Source: Woeseiaceae bacterium
Lineage (GTDB): Bacteria; Pseudomonadota; Gammaproteobacteria; Steroidobacterales; Woeseiaceae
DNA: 58,848 nucleotides
Direction of reading: 5' to 3'
Assembly (NCBI GenBank): GCA_021773055.1
Contig: JAJFKV010000013.1
Location: 1-58,848, forward strand
Each line of letters starts with the position of its first letter. Within the stretch, counting starts at the first letter, position 1. The notes beneath the pieces are model-generated. The model saw nothing but the letters and a program-made list of their open reading frames with translations. It was not told the DNA's origin and did not search any database. A program made the position numbers and the translations under genes. Below, in pieces: positions 26,626 through 35,434 of the stretch.

Positions 26626-28145
26626 GATTCTAGTCCCGCGGTTTCGGTTGGGTCATCAACGAGTAAGGTTGCGAGTCCGGCAATAAATAATGAGACTCCA
26701 CCGAGAACCAGCGCATAGATTGCCTGGCCGTCAAATATGTATTTGACGAACAAACCGAGAAGACTCGCGGCAACCAGCTGCGGGATGCCAATGAAGAAAT
26801 TGAAAATACCCATGAACACGCCCATCTTCGCCGCTGGCAAAGATCCAGATAGTATTGCGTAGGGCACCGACAGGATCGAGGCCCAGGCAATACCAACACC
26901 GATCATCGGTATCCATAACAATGTTGGATCTTTGATAAAAACGAAAGAAATGAGGCCAAGGCCGCCAAGCCAGAGATTGATAAGGTGCGTCATTTTCTTG
27001 CCAACCCAGACGGCAAGGACGGGGATGGCGAAAGCGCTCAGCGCTGCGAAGCCGTTGTACGACGCAAATAACACGCCCACCCAGTCTGCTCCTTCGTTGT
27101 AGAGCACGGAACTCGTGTCGGTGGTGCCGTAATGATGTGTCGTTACCGCAGCAGTGGTGTATATCCACATTGCGAACAAAGCGAACCAGGAGAAAAACTG
27201 AACGACGGCCAATTGCTTCATAGCTTTCGGCATCGAAAACAGGTCTTCCATAATTTCCAGAAAGCCGTTGTCAGTGCGTGATTGATTTTTTAGCAAGGCA
27301 CTCAGGAACTGCAGCAGGCCGAAGGCCGTCAATCCAATGCCCAGTATGAACAGTTCTTTGTCGAGATCGAACACCAGGATTGACGCTGTGATTACCACGC
27401 CAATCGCCAGCCAGGCAGCGCCGCTCTTGTTAAACTGCTGCGCGGTGCGTTGTGTGCTCGGTTCAGCCGGAATATGAAATTGTTCTGTTCGAGCTTCTTC
27501 AAACTTCGCCAATTGCTCCGGGGAGTATTCCCTGGTCGAGACCACTGTCCACATAACCGAAACAAAATAGGCAGCAGCGCCGAGCATAAACGAGAACCGC
27601 ACGGAGTCCGGAATGCTGCCGACTTCCGCGACATTTCTAATATCGAACCAGTTACTCATCATCCACGGCATGGCCGAGGCGACGACCGCACCGGTGCCAA
27701 TGAAAAAGCTCTGCATCGCGAAGCCTTTGATGCGCTGTTCGTCCGGCAACATGTCGCCGACAAAAGCACGAAACGGCTCCATCGTGATGTTGATCGACGC
27801 GTCCATAATCCACAGCATGCCGGCCGCCATCCACAGTGCGGTGGAATGCGGCATGACGAACAGCGCCAGGGATGCAGTGAGCGCACCGGCGAGAAAAAAT
27901 GGCCGACGGCGTCCGAGCCGATTCCATGTGTTGTCACTGAAGTAACCGACAATTGGTTGAATGAGAAGCCCGGTCAGCGGGGCGGCGACCCACAATATCG
28001 GAATTTCATCAATCGCCGCGCCGAGTGACTGGAAGATGCGGCTGACGTTGGCATTTTGCAGCCCCCAGCCGATTTGGATGCCGAAAAATCCGAAACACAT
28101 GTTCCAGATTTTCCAGGTACTAAGGCGTGGTTTGTTATTCGTCAT
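26622..28145 (-). CDS. MFS sugar transporter (maltose permease-like)
   Basis: A 507-residue inner-membrane carrier with about 12 hydrophobic segments. FFGIQIGWGLQNANVSRIFQ (residues 20-39) and SDNTWNRLGRRRPFF (70-84) are characteristic of the SLC45-like/GPH-like MFS permeases found in bacterial maltodextrin loci. It likely brings maltose or glucose from the periplasm by cation symport. It overlaps the upstream GH13 lipoprotein gene by 11 bp and the amylase-esterase gene by 4 bp, so it is embedded in the operon. A second, related carrier is at 33965-35413. Substrate is inferred from context. Confidence 0.9.
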   Translation of the reverse strand: MTNNKPRLSTWKIWNMCFGFFGIQIGWGLQNANVSRIFQSLGAAIDEIPILWVAAPLTGLLIQPIVGYFSDNTWNRLGRRRPFFLAGALTASLALFVMPHSTALWMAAGMLWIMDASINITMEPFRAFVGDMLPDEQRIKGFAMQSFFIGTGAVVASAMPWMMSNWFDIRNVAEVGSIPDSVRFSFMLGAAAYFVSVMWTVVSTREYSPEQLAKFEEARTEQFHIPAEPSTQRTAQQFNKSGAAWLAIGVVITASILVFDLDKELFILGIGLTAFGLLQFLSALLKNQSRTDNGFLEIMEDLFSMPKAMKQLAVVQFFSWFALFAMWIYTTAAVTTHHYGTTDTSSVLYNEGADWVGVLFASYNGFAALSAFAIPVLAVWVGKKMTHLINLWLGGLGLISFVFIKDPTLLWIPMIGVGIAWASILSVPYAILSGSLPAAKMGVFMGIFNFFIGIPQLVAASLLGLFVKYIFDGQAIYALVLGGVSLFIAGLATLLVDDPTETAGLES

Positions 28146-30264
28146 TGCAATGCTCCACTCGGGTGCCGAGGTGTAGTTTCAATTTTGCTTTTACTGACTC
28201 GGGAGCATACGCCTGGCTTTTGGCACTGAGCTCAATGTCGGATTCGGGACTGTAGTCTGCCAGATCAATATAGGCACGGTAGGGTGGTTCCCTGTCGATG
28301 CCGAGTGACCGCGGTTCTCCATTTTCTGTTATCACGCCAAATTCGATATGTGTCAAATTTGCACTTGAGGACACCTCGACAAAGGCGTTGCAGCGCAGTG
28401 TGTCACCGTCCTTGAGATTTGCGAACTCGATGTTGCCGGCTGATTCACGCAATGGAATCGCGTGACTTGCCTTGTAAACAGCGTAAGCCAATGGCGGGAC
28501 GGTGACCGCGAACTGCCGCTGATCCTTCGCCTCCCCGGACGCGTCACCGGCAATCAGGACCCAGCCGGCATCGTGCGTTGAAACTGGCACGGTAGCGCTA
28601 GCGGCGGTCGAGTCATTATTGACCACAACGAGGTATTCGGTCCGCTGCTCCGGATCGATGCGGGAGAAGGCGAATAGTCCGGGGCCTGCATCGGCGTAGC
28701 GGTTGATCTGGTCACCGCGCCGAAGGGCCGGGTGCTCTCGATATACGGTACTGAGTTTTCGCAGTGCCCGGTACATCGGATGTTCTTGAACGAAGTTTTC
28801 ATCGGCAGTCGTTCGTTCCGTGCCGAGCAGATCGTATGCGTTGTACTTAGGTGTCACGCTGGCCAGCATGTCCTCGCGCGACTCATGAAATCCGGGCGTT
28901 CCCATGAACCCCTGTTCGTCGCCGTAATACAAGATGGGGATGCCACGGCTGAAATAGAGCAACGCGTGCGCGAGAATACTGCGTTTAAGCTTGATTTCTT
29001 CATCCGCATCCGGCTCCGCTTTGTTGATGTAAACACCAAATCGTCCGAGGTCGTGGTTGCCAAGAAAGGTCGGCAATTGGTAAGGCGACGAATTGCGGTC
29101 AATGAAATAGTCGCCGTCGCGGAAAAAGTCTGCCAGATCAGCGGCTGAACCTGAATTTGCAACATATTCAACGGCGGCATACTGAAAGTCGAAATCGAGA
29201 ACGGCTGGCAAATCACCTGCGGCGATGTAGCTGCGCTTGTCCAGCACGCTATCAACGACTTCGCCAAACATTAAAAACTCCGGCCGCCCATGCGCCGCAG
29301 CGTGTTCCAGCATAGCCGGTGCAAACTGGCTCCAGAATTCGCGATTTACGTGACCGACCGTGTCTATACGGAAGCCGTCTATACCAAACTCACGAATCCA
29401 GTATTGGTAGATTTCGATCATCCCCTCGACCACACGAGGATGTTCGGTCATGACATCGTCCAGACCCGAAAAGTCACCCCAGTAAAACGACGCATCGGTG
29501 TAATCGAGTTCGCCACGATTGTGGTAGTAAGCGGGATCATTAAGCCAGGCTGGGTTTTTTGCCGTCAGATCTTGCGGATCGATGTACGGCGTGTAGGCAG
29601 TTTCAGGAAAATCCTCCGTACCGCGATAGACACAGGCACCGGCCGGTCCTTCCTTCCCCGGCCCCGCGTAGTCGGGGTCATGACATTCACGATACTTGAT
29701 TACGTGTGCCGTGTGGTTAACAACGATATCGAGAATGATTTTGATATCACGCTCATGTGCAGCAGCTATCAGGTCGCGCAAATCGTCTTCGCTGCCGAGA
29801 TGCGGGTCTACGCTCAGAAAGTCCGCTATCCAGTAACCGTGATAGGAGGCTGTCGTCCATTCGCCGAATGTTTGTACCGGAAGATTGCGAAACACGGGAG
29901 TGATCCAGATCGCGCTGACCCCCAAATCTGCGAGGTAGTCCAGCCGTTTTGTTACGCCCTGCAAATCTCCGCCGTGGTAGAACTTCTCATCCTGCGGATC
30001 AAAGCCGTGATCAAGTTTGTTGCCTTCGATGCCCCCACGGTCGTTGCCGGTGTCTGCATTGTCGAAGCGATCGGTGATAACGAAGTAAATAATGTCGTCT
30101 TCTGATGGCCGCTCGTCGAACGGCAGCAGGGGCTGCAAAACCGGCTCATCCCTTGGTTCCGGAGCGTCCCGATTGCACGCTGAAAGCGCGGCGAGCAGGG
30201 CGAGCATCTGCAGAGCGATGAGATTCGTTTTTGAGATTGCTTTGCAAAATTTGCAAAAAGACAT
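28135..30264 (-). CDS. GH13 alpha-amylase lipoprotein
   Basis: A 709-residue GH13 enzyme anchored by a lipobox (ALSAC, C30). DDIIYFVITDRFDNADTGND opens the barrel, with a calcium-site-like DRFDNAD. Catalytic residues are D301 (GIDGFRIDTVGHV), E335 (FLMFGEVVD) and D405 (FLGNHDLGRFG). A C-terminal beta-sandwich extends beyond residue 560, ending with a small Ig-like segment (GDTLRCNAFVEVSSSANLTH). The ATG at 30264 is supported by GAGGA eight bases upstream. Unusually, codons 3-8 include a tandem 9-bp repeat that is also a palindrome and may be part of the operator. First gene of the operon, divergent from the dioxygenase gene. Confidence 0.92.
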   Translation of the reverse strand: MSFCKFCKAISKTNLIALQMLALLAALSACNRDAPEPRDEPVLQPLLPFDERPSEDDIIYFVITDRFDNADTGNDRGGIEGNKLDHGFDPQDEKFYHGGDLQGVTKRLDYLADLGVSAIWITPVFRNLPVQTFGEWTTASYHGYWIADFLSVDPHLGSEDDLRDLIAAAHERDIKIILDIVVNHTAHVIKYRECHDPDYAGPGKEGPAGACVYRGTEDFPETAYTPYIDPQDLTAKNPAWLNDPAYYHNRGELDYTDASFYWGDFSGLDDVMTEHPRVVEGMIEIYQYWIREFGIDGFRIDTVGHVNREFWSQFAPAMLEHAAAHGRPEFLMFGEVVDSVLDKRSYIAAGDLPAVLDFDFQYAAVEYVANSGSAADLADFFRDGDYFIDRNSSPYQLPTFLGNHDLGRFGVYINKAEPDADEEIKLKRSILAHALLYFSRGIPILYYGDEQGFMGTPGFHESREDMLASVTPKYNAYDLLGTERTTADENFVQEHPMYRALRKLSTVYREHPALRRGDQINRYADAGPGLFAFSRIDPEQRTEYLVVVNNDSTAASATVPVSTHDAGWVLIAGDASGEAKDQRQFAVTVPPLAYAVYKASHAIPLRESAGNIEFANLKDGDTLRCNAFVEVSSSANLTHIEFGVITENGEPRSLGIDREPPYRAYIDLADYSPESDIELSAKSQAYAPESVKAKLKLHLGTRVEHCNDE

Positions 30265-30383
30265 TCGCTTCCTCAGCGCAGATATTATTCTTTTAGTACA
30301 CAGTGAATTACGTTTGCAGACAACGACAAATTTGCACTAGAATCGGAACATCAGCAAGCACTTTTATTGCAAAAAATGCAAAA
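30241..30383. promoter_or_regulatory. Cluster of six TTTGCA/TGCAAA boxes with 9-bp phasing
   Basis: TTTGCA occurs at 30241, 30250, 30313 and 30331, and TGCAAA at 30368 and 30377, within 143 bp of the divergent amylase/dioxygenase control region. Spacings inside each pair are 9, 18 and 9 bp. The first pair forms TTTGCAAAATTTGCAAAA, a perfect tandem 9-mer that is also a palindrome (TTTGCAAA-N-TTTGCAAA) lying in the first codons of the amylase gene. Such boxes resemble operators of LacI-family regulators of starch and maltose genes. The bound protein is not known. Confidence 0.55.
30304..30318. promoter_or_regulatory. Operator-like TGAATTACGTTTGCA (one extra base relative to 41547-41560)
   Basis: This 15-mer equals the 14-mer TGAATACGTTTGCA found upstream of the second amylase operon, but with one additional T in the left half. 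It lies about 40 bp upstream of the GH13 lipoprotein start. The insertion shifts half-site spacing, so it may bind the same regulator poorly, or only its TACGTTTGCA half may matter. Confidence 0.35.
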
Positions 30384-30433
30384 CCGGAAAGTCTTTATTT
30401 TGCCACCGTAAAACCTATCGAGAGATTCGAGAC

Positions 30434-31306
30434 ATGAGCCGCCTGGATAACGATACGATTCAACAAAAATACGAGCGCGATGGTTTCATCATTTTGGAAA
30501 ACGTCATGCCCGAGCATACCCTGAATGAAATGTGCGATGAGGCCAGAAGCATATGCACGGGAAAGCGTGGTGACGTTGCCGGGACCGATGCATTAGCCGG
30601 CTTGACCGCTGATGAGGTAATGAACCATGTGATCTCAATTCACTTCCCGCACAAGATTTCACCGATGCTGCACAAGCTCCTTTCTGAAAAGCATGTTGTC
30701 GAGGCTCTTACCGCTATCGTCGGACCCAACGTCAAGTGCATGCAATCGATGTTCTTTGTGAAACATGCAGGCCGTCCCGGACAGGCGTGGCATCAGGATG
30801 AGAGTTTTATTCCGACGCGGGACCGGAGCATGATTGGCGTCTGGATTGCAGTTGACAATGCAATGGTGGACAACGGTTGTTTATGGGTCATTCCTGGCTC
30901 ACATCGTCCAGGAATTCTTTGGCAAACACGGCCTCACAGCGACGCGCGCTTCGATCATACTGAGGAGAGTTTTGGCTACCCGTATTCCGCGGATGAGGCG
31001 ATTCCGGTAGAGCTCGAAGCCGGCAGTATTGTGTTGTTCAATGGTTACCTGCTGCATCGGTCGCTCAACAATACTCGCGAACAAGGGTTTCGCCGTTCTT
31101 ACGTCAATCATTACATGAGCGCCGAGTCCTTGTTACCGTGGAACGGCGGTTGCCTCGAGCATGCCGTCGACGACTACCGCGATGTTGTTATGGTTGCCGG
31201 CGAGGATCCCTACGCTTTCAAAGGTATCGAGGATCTTTCCGTACCCTATCTGCGGCCCGAAGATTCCACCGAAAAAACAATTCTGGGTGAAGGCTTCAAT
31301 CTGTGA
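30434..31306 (+). CDS. Phytanoyl-CoA dioxygenase (PhyH) family protein
   Basis: A 290-residue Fe(II)/2-oxoglutarate-dependent dioxygenase. The iron triad is readable as H120 and D122 (AWHQDESFIP) and H208 (GYLLHRSLNN), with a following arginine (R217 or R221) suited to hold 2-oxoglutarate. The enzyme therefore looks active and cytoplasmic; there is no signal peptide. Members of this family hydroxylate diverse small molecules, and the substrate cannot be read. Its TGA overlaps the ATG of the following alpha-glucosidase (TGATG at 31304-31308), so the two are translationally coupled, which ties it to alpha-glucan metabolism. It is transcribed divergently from the amylase operon through the TTTGCA-rich spacer. 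Confidence 0.9.
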   Translation: MSRLDNDTIQQKYERDGFIILENVMPEHTLNEMCDEARSICTGKRGDVAGTDALAGLTADEVMNHVISIHFPHKISPMLHKLLSEKHVVEALTAIVGPNVKCMQSMFFVKHAGRPGQAWHQDESFIPTRDRSMIGVWIAVDNAMVDNGCLWVIPGSHRPGILWQTRPHSDARFDHTEESFGYPYSADEAIPVELEAGSIVLFNGYLLHRSLNNTREQGFRRSYVNHYMSAESLLPWNGGCLEHAVDDYRDVVMVAGEDPYAFKGIEDLSVPYLRPEDSTEKTILGEGFNL

Positions 31307-32844
31307 TGGGTGACTGGTGGGCCGGTGCCACGATATATCAGATATACCCACGCAGCTTTTGCGACAGCAATGGCGATGGAGTAGGCGATCTTGCAGGCAT
31401 TACCGAAAAGCTGCCATATATTGCGAAGCTCGGCGTCAATGCGATCTGGATATCGCCGTTTTTCAAGTCGCCGATGCGGGACTTTGGCTACGACGTCGAA
31501 GACTATTACGACGTGGATTCCACTTTCGGGGACTTGCAGAGTTTCGACCGGCTTGTCGGCCGCGCTCACGAATTCGGACTGAAGGTCATCATCGATCAGG
31601 TGTATTCACATTCGTCAGATCAGTGCGAGTGGTTCAAGGAAAGTCGTAGCGACAAGAACAATCCCAAGTCTGACTGGTACGTTTGGGCGGAGGCCAATGC
31701 TGACGGCAGTCCACCCAACAACTGGGAGTCGGAATTTGGCGGGAGTGCGTGGACCTGGGATGAAAACCGGCAACAATATTACCTGCATAACTTTTTTGCC
31801 GAACAACCGGACTTGAACCTGCACTGCGACGCGGTGCGTAATGAACTGCAAAATGTCATGCGATTCTGGTTGGCTCACGGTGTTGACGGGTTTCGCTTCG
31901 ATGCGGTGAATCATTACCTGCACGATCCGGAATTACGGGACGACCCTGGTCATAGTGACAGCCACCCATCGACGGGCAGCTGCCTGGAACAGCTACGTGA
32001 AACCATGAATGAGTACAGCGACCGGTTTTCCGTCGCCGAAGTCGGCGGAGATCATTCCTTCCGGGACATGGTGGACTACACGCTGGGCAACAAGCGACTC
32101 AATACCGCCTACAGTTTCGCCTACCTCGAGCTGGACAGCATAACGCCACAGCAAATTCGGCAGGTGCAAACGCGTTGGGAGGAGGGTAGCGACTCGTGGC
32201 CGAGCCTGACATTCGGTAACCACGATTCACCGCGATTTTCGACCCGGCTGGCCGATGGACTCGAGCGGCAGCAATTCGCACATCTCATACACGCAATCTT
32301 GTTGTCACTGCGAGGCATAGTATTTCTGTATCAGGGCGATGAGCTTGGTTTGCCGCAGTCGGACGTAGCGCATTCGAAACTGCAGGATCCGGAAGGTATC
32401 AGGAACTGGCCAAATGGATTGGGGCGGGATGGTGCCCGTACTCCAATGCCGTGGTCGGGTGCTGAGCAGAACGGCGGCTGGGTAGAGGGATCATGGTTGC
32501 CGGTAGAGCCGTCGCATTTTTCGATGTCAGTTGCTGCACAGGCGGCGAACCCAAATTCAGTATTGAGTCGCTGGCGACAACTGATCGCAGTGCGCAAGCT
32601 GCATCCGGCACTCGTACAAGGGGATGTCACATTCCTCGATTGCCCCGACGAGATCCTGGCATTTGAACGCGGCTACGAAGACGAAAAACTACTGTGCGTC
32701 TTTAATATGAGCGGTCAAGAGTTTGCCTGGACGTTGCCGGGCTCTGATGAGGCGGAGATGGTCTACGAACTTGTTGACGGATCATCGACAGGCGCTCAAT
32801 TGCCGCCACTCGGCGGGTATATCGTTCGACTCAAAGCAGGATAA
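31306..32844 (+). CDS. Cytoplasmic GH13 alpha-glucosidase (GH13_23-like)
   Basis: A 512-residue alpha-glucosidase without signal peptide. GATIYQIYPRSFCDSNGDGV opens the barrel. Catalytic residues are D199 (GVDGFRFDAVNHY), E245 (FSVAEVGGDH) and D307 (LTFGNHDSPR). The segment VNHYLHDPELRDD is typical of the Halomonas/Xanthomonas alpha-glucosidases of subfamily 23, which split maltose, sucrose or other small alpha-glucosides. A GTG at 31303 is also in frame; ATG 31306 in the TGATG overlap with the dioxygenase stop is preferred. It ends 2 bp before the convergent LacI gene. Probably releases glucose inside the cell from sugar brought in by the MFS carriers. Confidence 0.93.
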   Translation: MGDWWAGATIYQIYPRSFCDSNGDGVGDLAGITEKLPYIAKLGVNAIWISPFFKSPMRDFGYDVEDYYDVDSTFGDLQSFDRLVGRAHEFGLKVIIDQVYSHSSDQCEWFKESRSDKNNPKSDWYVWAEANADGSPPNNWESEFGGSAWTWDENRQQYYLHNFFAEQPDLNLHCDAVRNELQNVMRFWLAHGVDGFRFDAVNHYLHDPELRDDPGHSDSHPSTGSCLEQLRETMNEYSDRFSVAEVGGDHSFRDMVDYTLGNKRLNTAYSFAYLELDSITPQQIRQVQTRWEEGSDSWPSLTFGNHDSPRFSTRLADGLERQQFAHLIHAILLSLRGIVFLYQGDELGLPQSDVAHSKLQDPEGIRNWPNGLGRDGARTPMPWSGAEQNGGWVEGSWLPVEPSHFSMSVAAQAANPNSVLSRWRQLIAVRKLHPALVQGDVTFLDCPDEILAFERGYEDEKLLCVFNMSGQEFAWTLPGSDEAEMVYELVDGSSTGAQLPPLGGYIVRLKAG

Positions 32845-32846
32845 GT

Positions 32847-33893
32847 TCAGCCGCCGCAGGAGTCTCTGACAATAAGCTCGGTGGGAATATACGAAGAGCT
32901 GACTTCTTCGCCGTCCAACGAACGTATGATTTTCCGCACCAGTCGACGGCCAGCTTTTTTTACGTCCTGTCGTATTGTCGTTAATGCCGGGTTGCAATAA
33001 CTCGCGACGATGACGTCGTCATAACCGACGACGGACACGTCACCGGGCACAGTTAGCCCGTGCGCGGCCAAACTGCGGATCACGCCGATCGCGATGGTGT
33101 CACTGGCCGCGACAACAGCGTCAAACTGTGTGCCAGAGGAAATAATGTTCTCGATCGCCTCCATGCCGGATTCCGGGTAAAAGCGTGTCGGTTGCACGAG
33201 TTGCTCTTGCAGTGGGATGCCAGCCTCTTTAAGTGCCCTGGTATAACCCTGAAAACGTAATTTAGTTTCCTCGGACTCTGTATCACCAACAAAAGCGATG
33301 CGCTTACGACCGAGGCGCAGTAAATGGCGGGCGGACCGGTGGCCACCTTGTTCGTTGTCACTACCGATTACACAGTATTTCTGCTCGGGCATGTGAGCAC
33401 CCCAGACAACCAGTGGGATATCATGTCGCGCCATGTTGTTTAACTCTTCGTGCAGCGTGCCCTGACCGATGATAATAAAGCCGTCCGTTTCGCCACTTCG
33501 TATTAGTGCTGCCGCCTGTTCGTGCGCACCCAGTTGCACATGGGAAAGCACCAGGTTGCGGCCACATTCCCATAGGGCGTCACCGATACCACCGATGAGA
33601 CTGAGAAAGAATGGATCCGATAACGCACTGTCCCGACCCTGTGGCGTAGGGATAATCAACGAGATATTGCCATTGCTACCCCGTTGCCGGGTCTTGAAGC
33701 TGGTCCTGCCGGCGTAGTCGTGTTGCCGGGCAATGCGCAGAACCTTGTTCTTGGTACGGGCGTTGACCAGGTGACTGTCGTTCAGTGCCCGTGACGCGGT
33801 AGCAACGGATACGCCGGCGAGTTCGGCAAGATCTTCTAGCCTGTTCAAGGGTCCTATTGGGGTAGAACGGTCTTTATTCTTGCTTGAGGTCAC
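32847..33893 (-). CDS. LacI-family transcriptional regulator 1
   Basis: A 348-residue LacI/GalR-type regulator. Its helix-turn-helix is LEDLAELAGVSVATASRALN (residues 19-38), with recognition-helix residues VA at the two positions that set operator choice. The hinge is atypical: DYAGRTSFKTRQRG replaces the usual LNYxPN. A periplasmic-binding-protein-like effector domain runs from about residue 76 (ISLIIPTPQGRDSALSDPFF) to the end, closing with ELIVRDSCGG as in MalR-like proteins. GTG start at 33893; it follows the MFS gene by 71 bp and may be co-transcribed with that operon. It is a paralogue of the regulator at 41610-42647 and likely senses a maltodextrin-derived sugar. Confidence 0.92.
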   Translation of the reverse strand: MTSSKNKDRSTPIGPLNRLEDLAELAGVSVATASRALNDSHLVNARTKNKVLRIARQHDYAGRTSFKTRQRGSNGNISLIIPTPQGRDSALSDPFFLSLIGGIGDALWECGRNLVLSHVQLGAHEQAAALIRSGETDGFIIIGQGTLHEELNNMARHDIPLVVWGAHMPEQKYCVIGSDNEQGGHRSARHLLRLGRKRIAFVGDTESEETKLRFQGYTRALKEAGIPLQEQLVQPTRFYPESGMEAIENIISSGTQFDAVVAASDTIAIGVIRSLAAHGLTVPGDVSVVGYDDVIVASYCNPALTTIRQDVKKAGRRLVRKIIRSLDGEEVSSSYIPTELIVRDSCGG

Positions 33894-33964
33894 GAACGTG
33901 ATTGCATCGCCAGCCCTGATTGACAGTCATACTGCCATAGTTTCAGGGCTAATCCGCAACAAGC

Positions 33965-35413
33965 TTAAGGAGTTGAACCACGCATGCTATCCGCGTCTTC
34001 TCTTACTGCCAGCCAGGAGACAGCGGACAATGCGACAGATATGGCTGAGATGACGAATACGATGCTCTTGTCCTCGGCTCTACTGAGAGCCAGGGCAATA
34101 CCGAGACTGACAATAAGTTGCGGTAGCACGATGGAAAGATTGAACAGGCCCATGTACAAGCCGGTCTGCGCCTTATCGATCTTTTGCGACATGATTGCGA
34201 ACGGCAAGCTGATCAACGATGCCCAGCCGACTGCGATGACTACCATCAGCGTATAGATAACAATTGGTGTGCTACCAAACAGATACATCGCAAAATAACC
34301 GGCTGCGGTTATCGCAAGACAGATCGAATGTGTTTTTATGCGGCCGATACGCTCGCTAATCGGTTCGAGCACGAGCACCGGCAGGATGGCCGAGACGACA
34401 GTCAGCACCAGGAAACTCATGGAGACAAGCCGCCCCATCGCGATGTCATCAAGACCGGGCAGACGGTATTGAACGAAGGCAACCATGAACACAAACATCG
34501 ATTGCACACCAATCCAGCTGAAGGAGTTGGCTGCGAGTACCTTGCGGAACTGGACACGGTGTTGAGCTGCTGTTGTTTCACCGTCGTCATTTTGTAGCAG
34601 GGTCTTGAGGACCAGCACTATGGTCAATGCGCCACAAATGATCTCAGCGTAATAGTGGTCATATTCGATGCCACCGATGCGTAGGGACATCGCGTAGATG
34701 TCATAGGCAAGGAATCCCCAAAGTGGTTGGATGCTTTGCAACATGGCCGCAATAGATAACTTCGGTGCATTCGAAGCGTCAACCTGTTCGTCACTCTCTA
34801 TCGTCTTCGGCTCTTCGATAAAGAAGGTTGGCACGACTGACAGTAAGAAGACGACGCCGGCGCCGACGTAAAGGAGTACGTAGTTGTTGTAGAAAGCGCC
34901 GATAGAGTAGGCGCCGATGCTGATCGTACCCGAGACGGTTTGCATCCATGTGTAGCCCTTGGTTCGATCAATGCCGGGCGGGGTGACATCGGCAATAATT
35001 GAGCGCGTAGGGTTGAAGCCAACATTGACGGCGAAGTCCAGCGAGAGCACAACAACCAGCGCGACAGCCAGCACCCCGTCGAAACCCAGTGATGCAGAAA
35101 TGACATCGAGCTTGGGCAGGGCGAGCAAGGCCAGGGCAGCGATGACGCCACCGATAACAATGAACGGCCGTCGTCGTCCGTTCCACAACCACACCCGGTC
35201 GGAGAGACCACCAATGATGACCTGACCAAAAATACCGGCGAGGGGACCGGCGGCCCAGACCAGGCCGATGTCATGGATATCAAGTCCGTAACGCGTCGTC
35301 AAGATCCAGCTAAGAGCTGCGATCTGGACAGACAAAGCGAAGCCAAACGAAGTCGCCGGCAAGCTAAGAATGGCGTAAAAGAGTTTGCTGCGGTTTTTCT
35401 GAATGGCCAGCAT
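33965..35413 (-). CDS. MFS sugar transporter (second copy)
   Basis: A 482-residue, about 12-span inner-membrane carrier related to the one at 26622-28145. FGFALSVQIAALSWILTT (residues 23-40) and GGLSDRVWLWNGRRRPFIV (68-86) are the equivalent family landmarks. It is 21 bp downstream of the GH31-GH13 fusion gene and so belongs to that operon. It probably takes up glucose, maltose or another product of the periplasmic enzymes. Direction and coupling ion are not readable from sequence. Confidence 0.9.
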   Translation of the reverse strand: MLAIQKNRSKLFYAILSLPATSFGFALSVQIAALSWILTTRYGLDIHDIGLVWAAGPLAGIFGQVIIGGLSDRVWLWNGRRRPFIVIGGVIAALALLALPKLDVISASLGFDGVLAVALVVVLSLDFAVNVGFNPTRSIIADVTPPGIDRTKGYTWMQTVSGTISIGAYSIGAFYNNYVLLYVGAGVVFLLSVVPTFFIEEPKTIESDEQVDASNAPKLSIAAMLQSIQPLWGFLAYDIYAMSLRIGGIEYDHYYAEIICGALTIVLVLKTLLQNDDGETTAAQHRVQFRKVLAANSFSWIGVQSMFVFMVAFVQYRLPGLDDIAMGRLVSMSFLVLTVVSAILPVLVLEPISERIGRIKTHSICLAITAAGYFAMYLFGSTPIVIYTLMVVIAVGWASLISLPFAIMSQKIDKAQTGLYMGLFNLSIVLPQLIVSLGIALALSRAEDKSIVFVISAISVALSAVSWLAVREDADSMRGSTP

Positions 35414-35434
35414 GATTGAGATATCCCCCTGGGA

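Noticed and set aside
29290..30105. 271-codon open frame on the plus strand
   Set aside because: Antisense to the GH13 lipoprotein gene, which has all catalytic residues.
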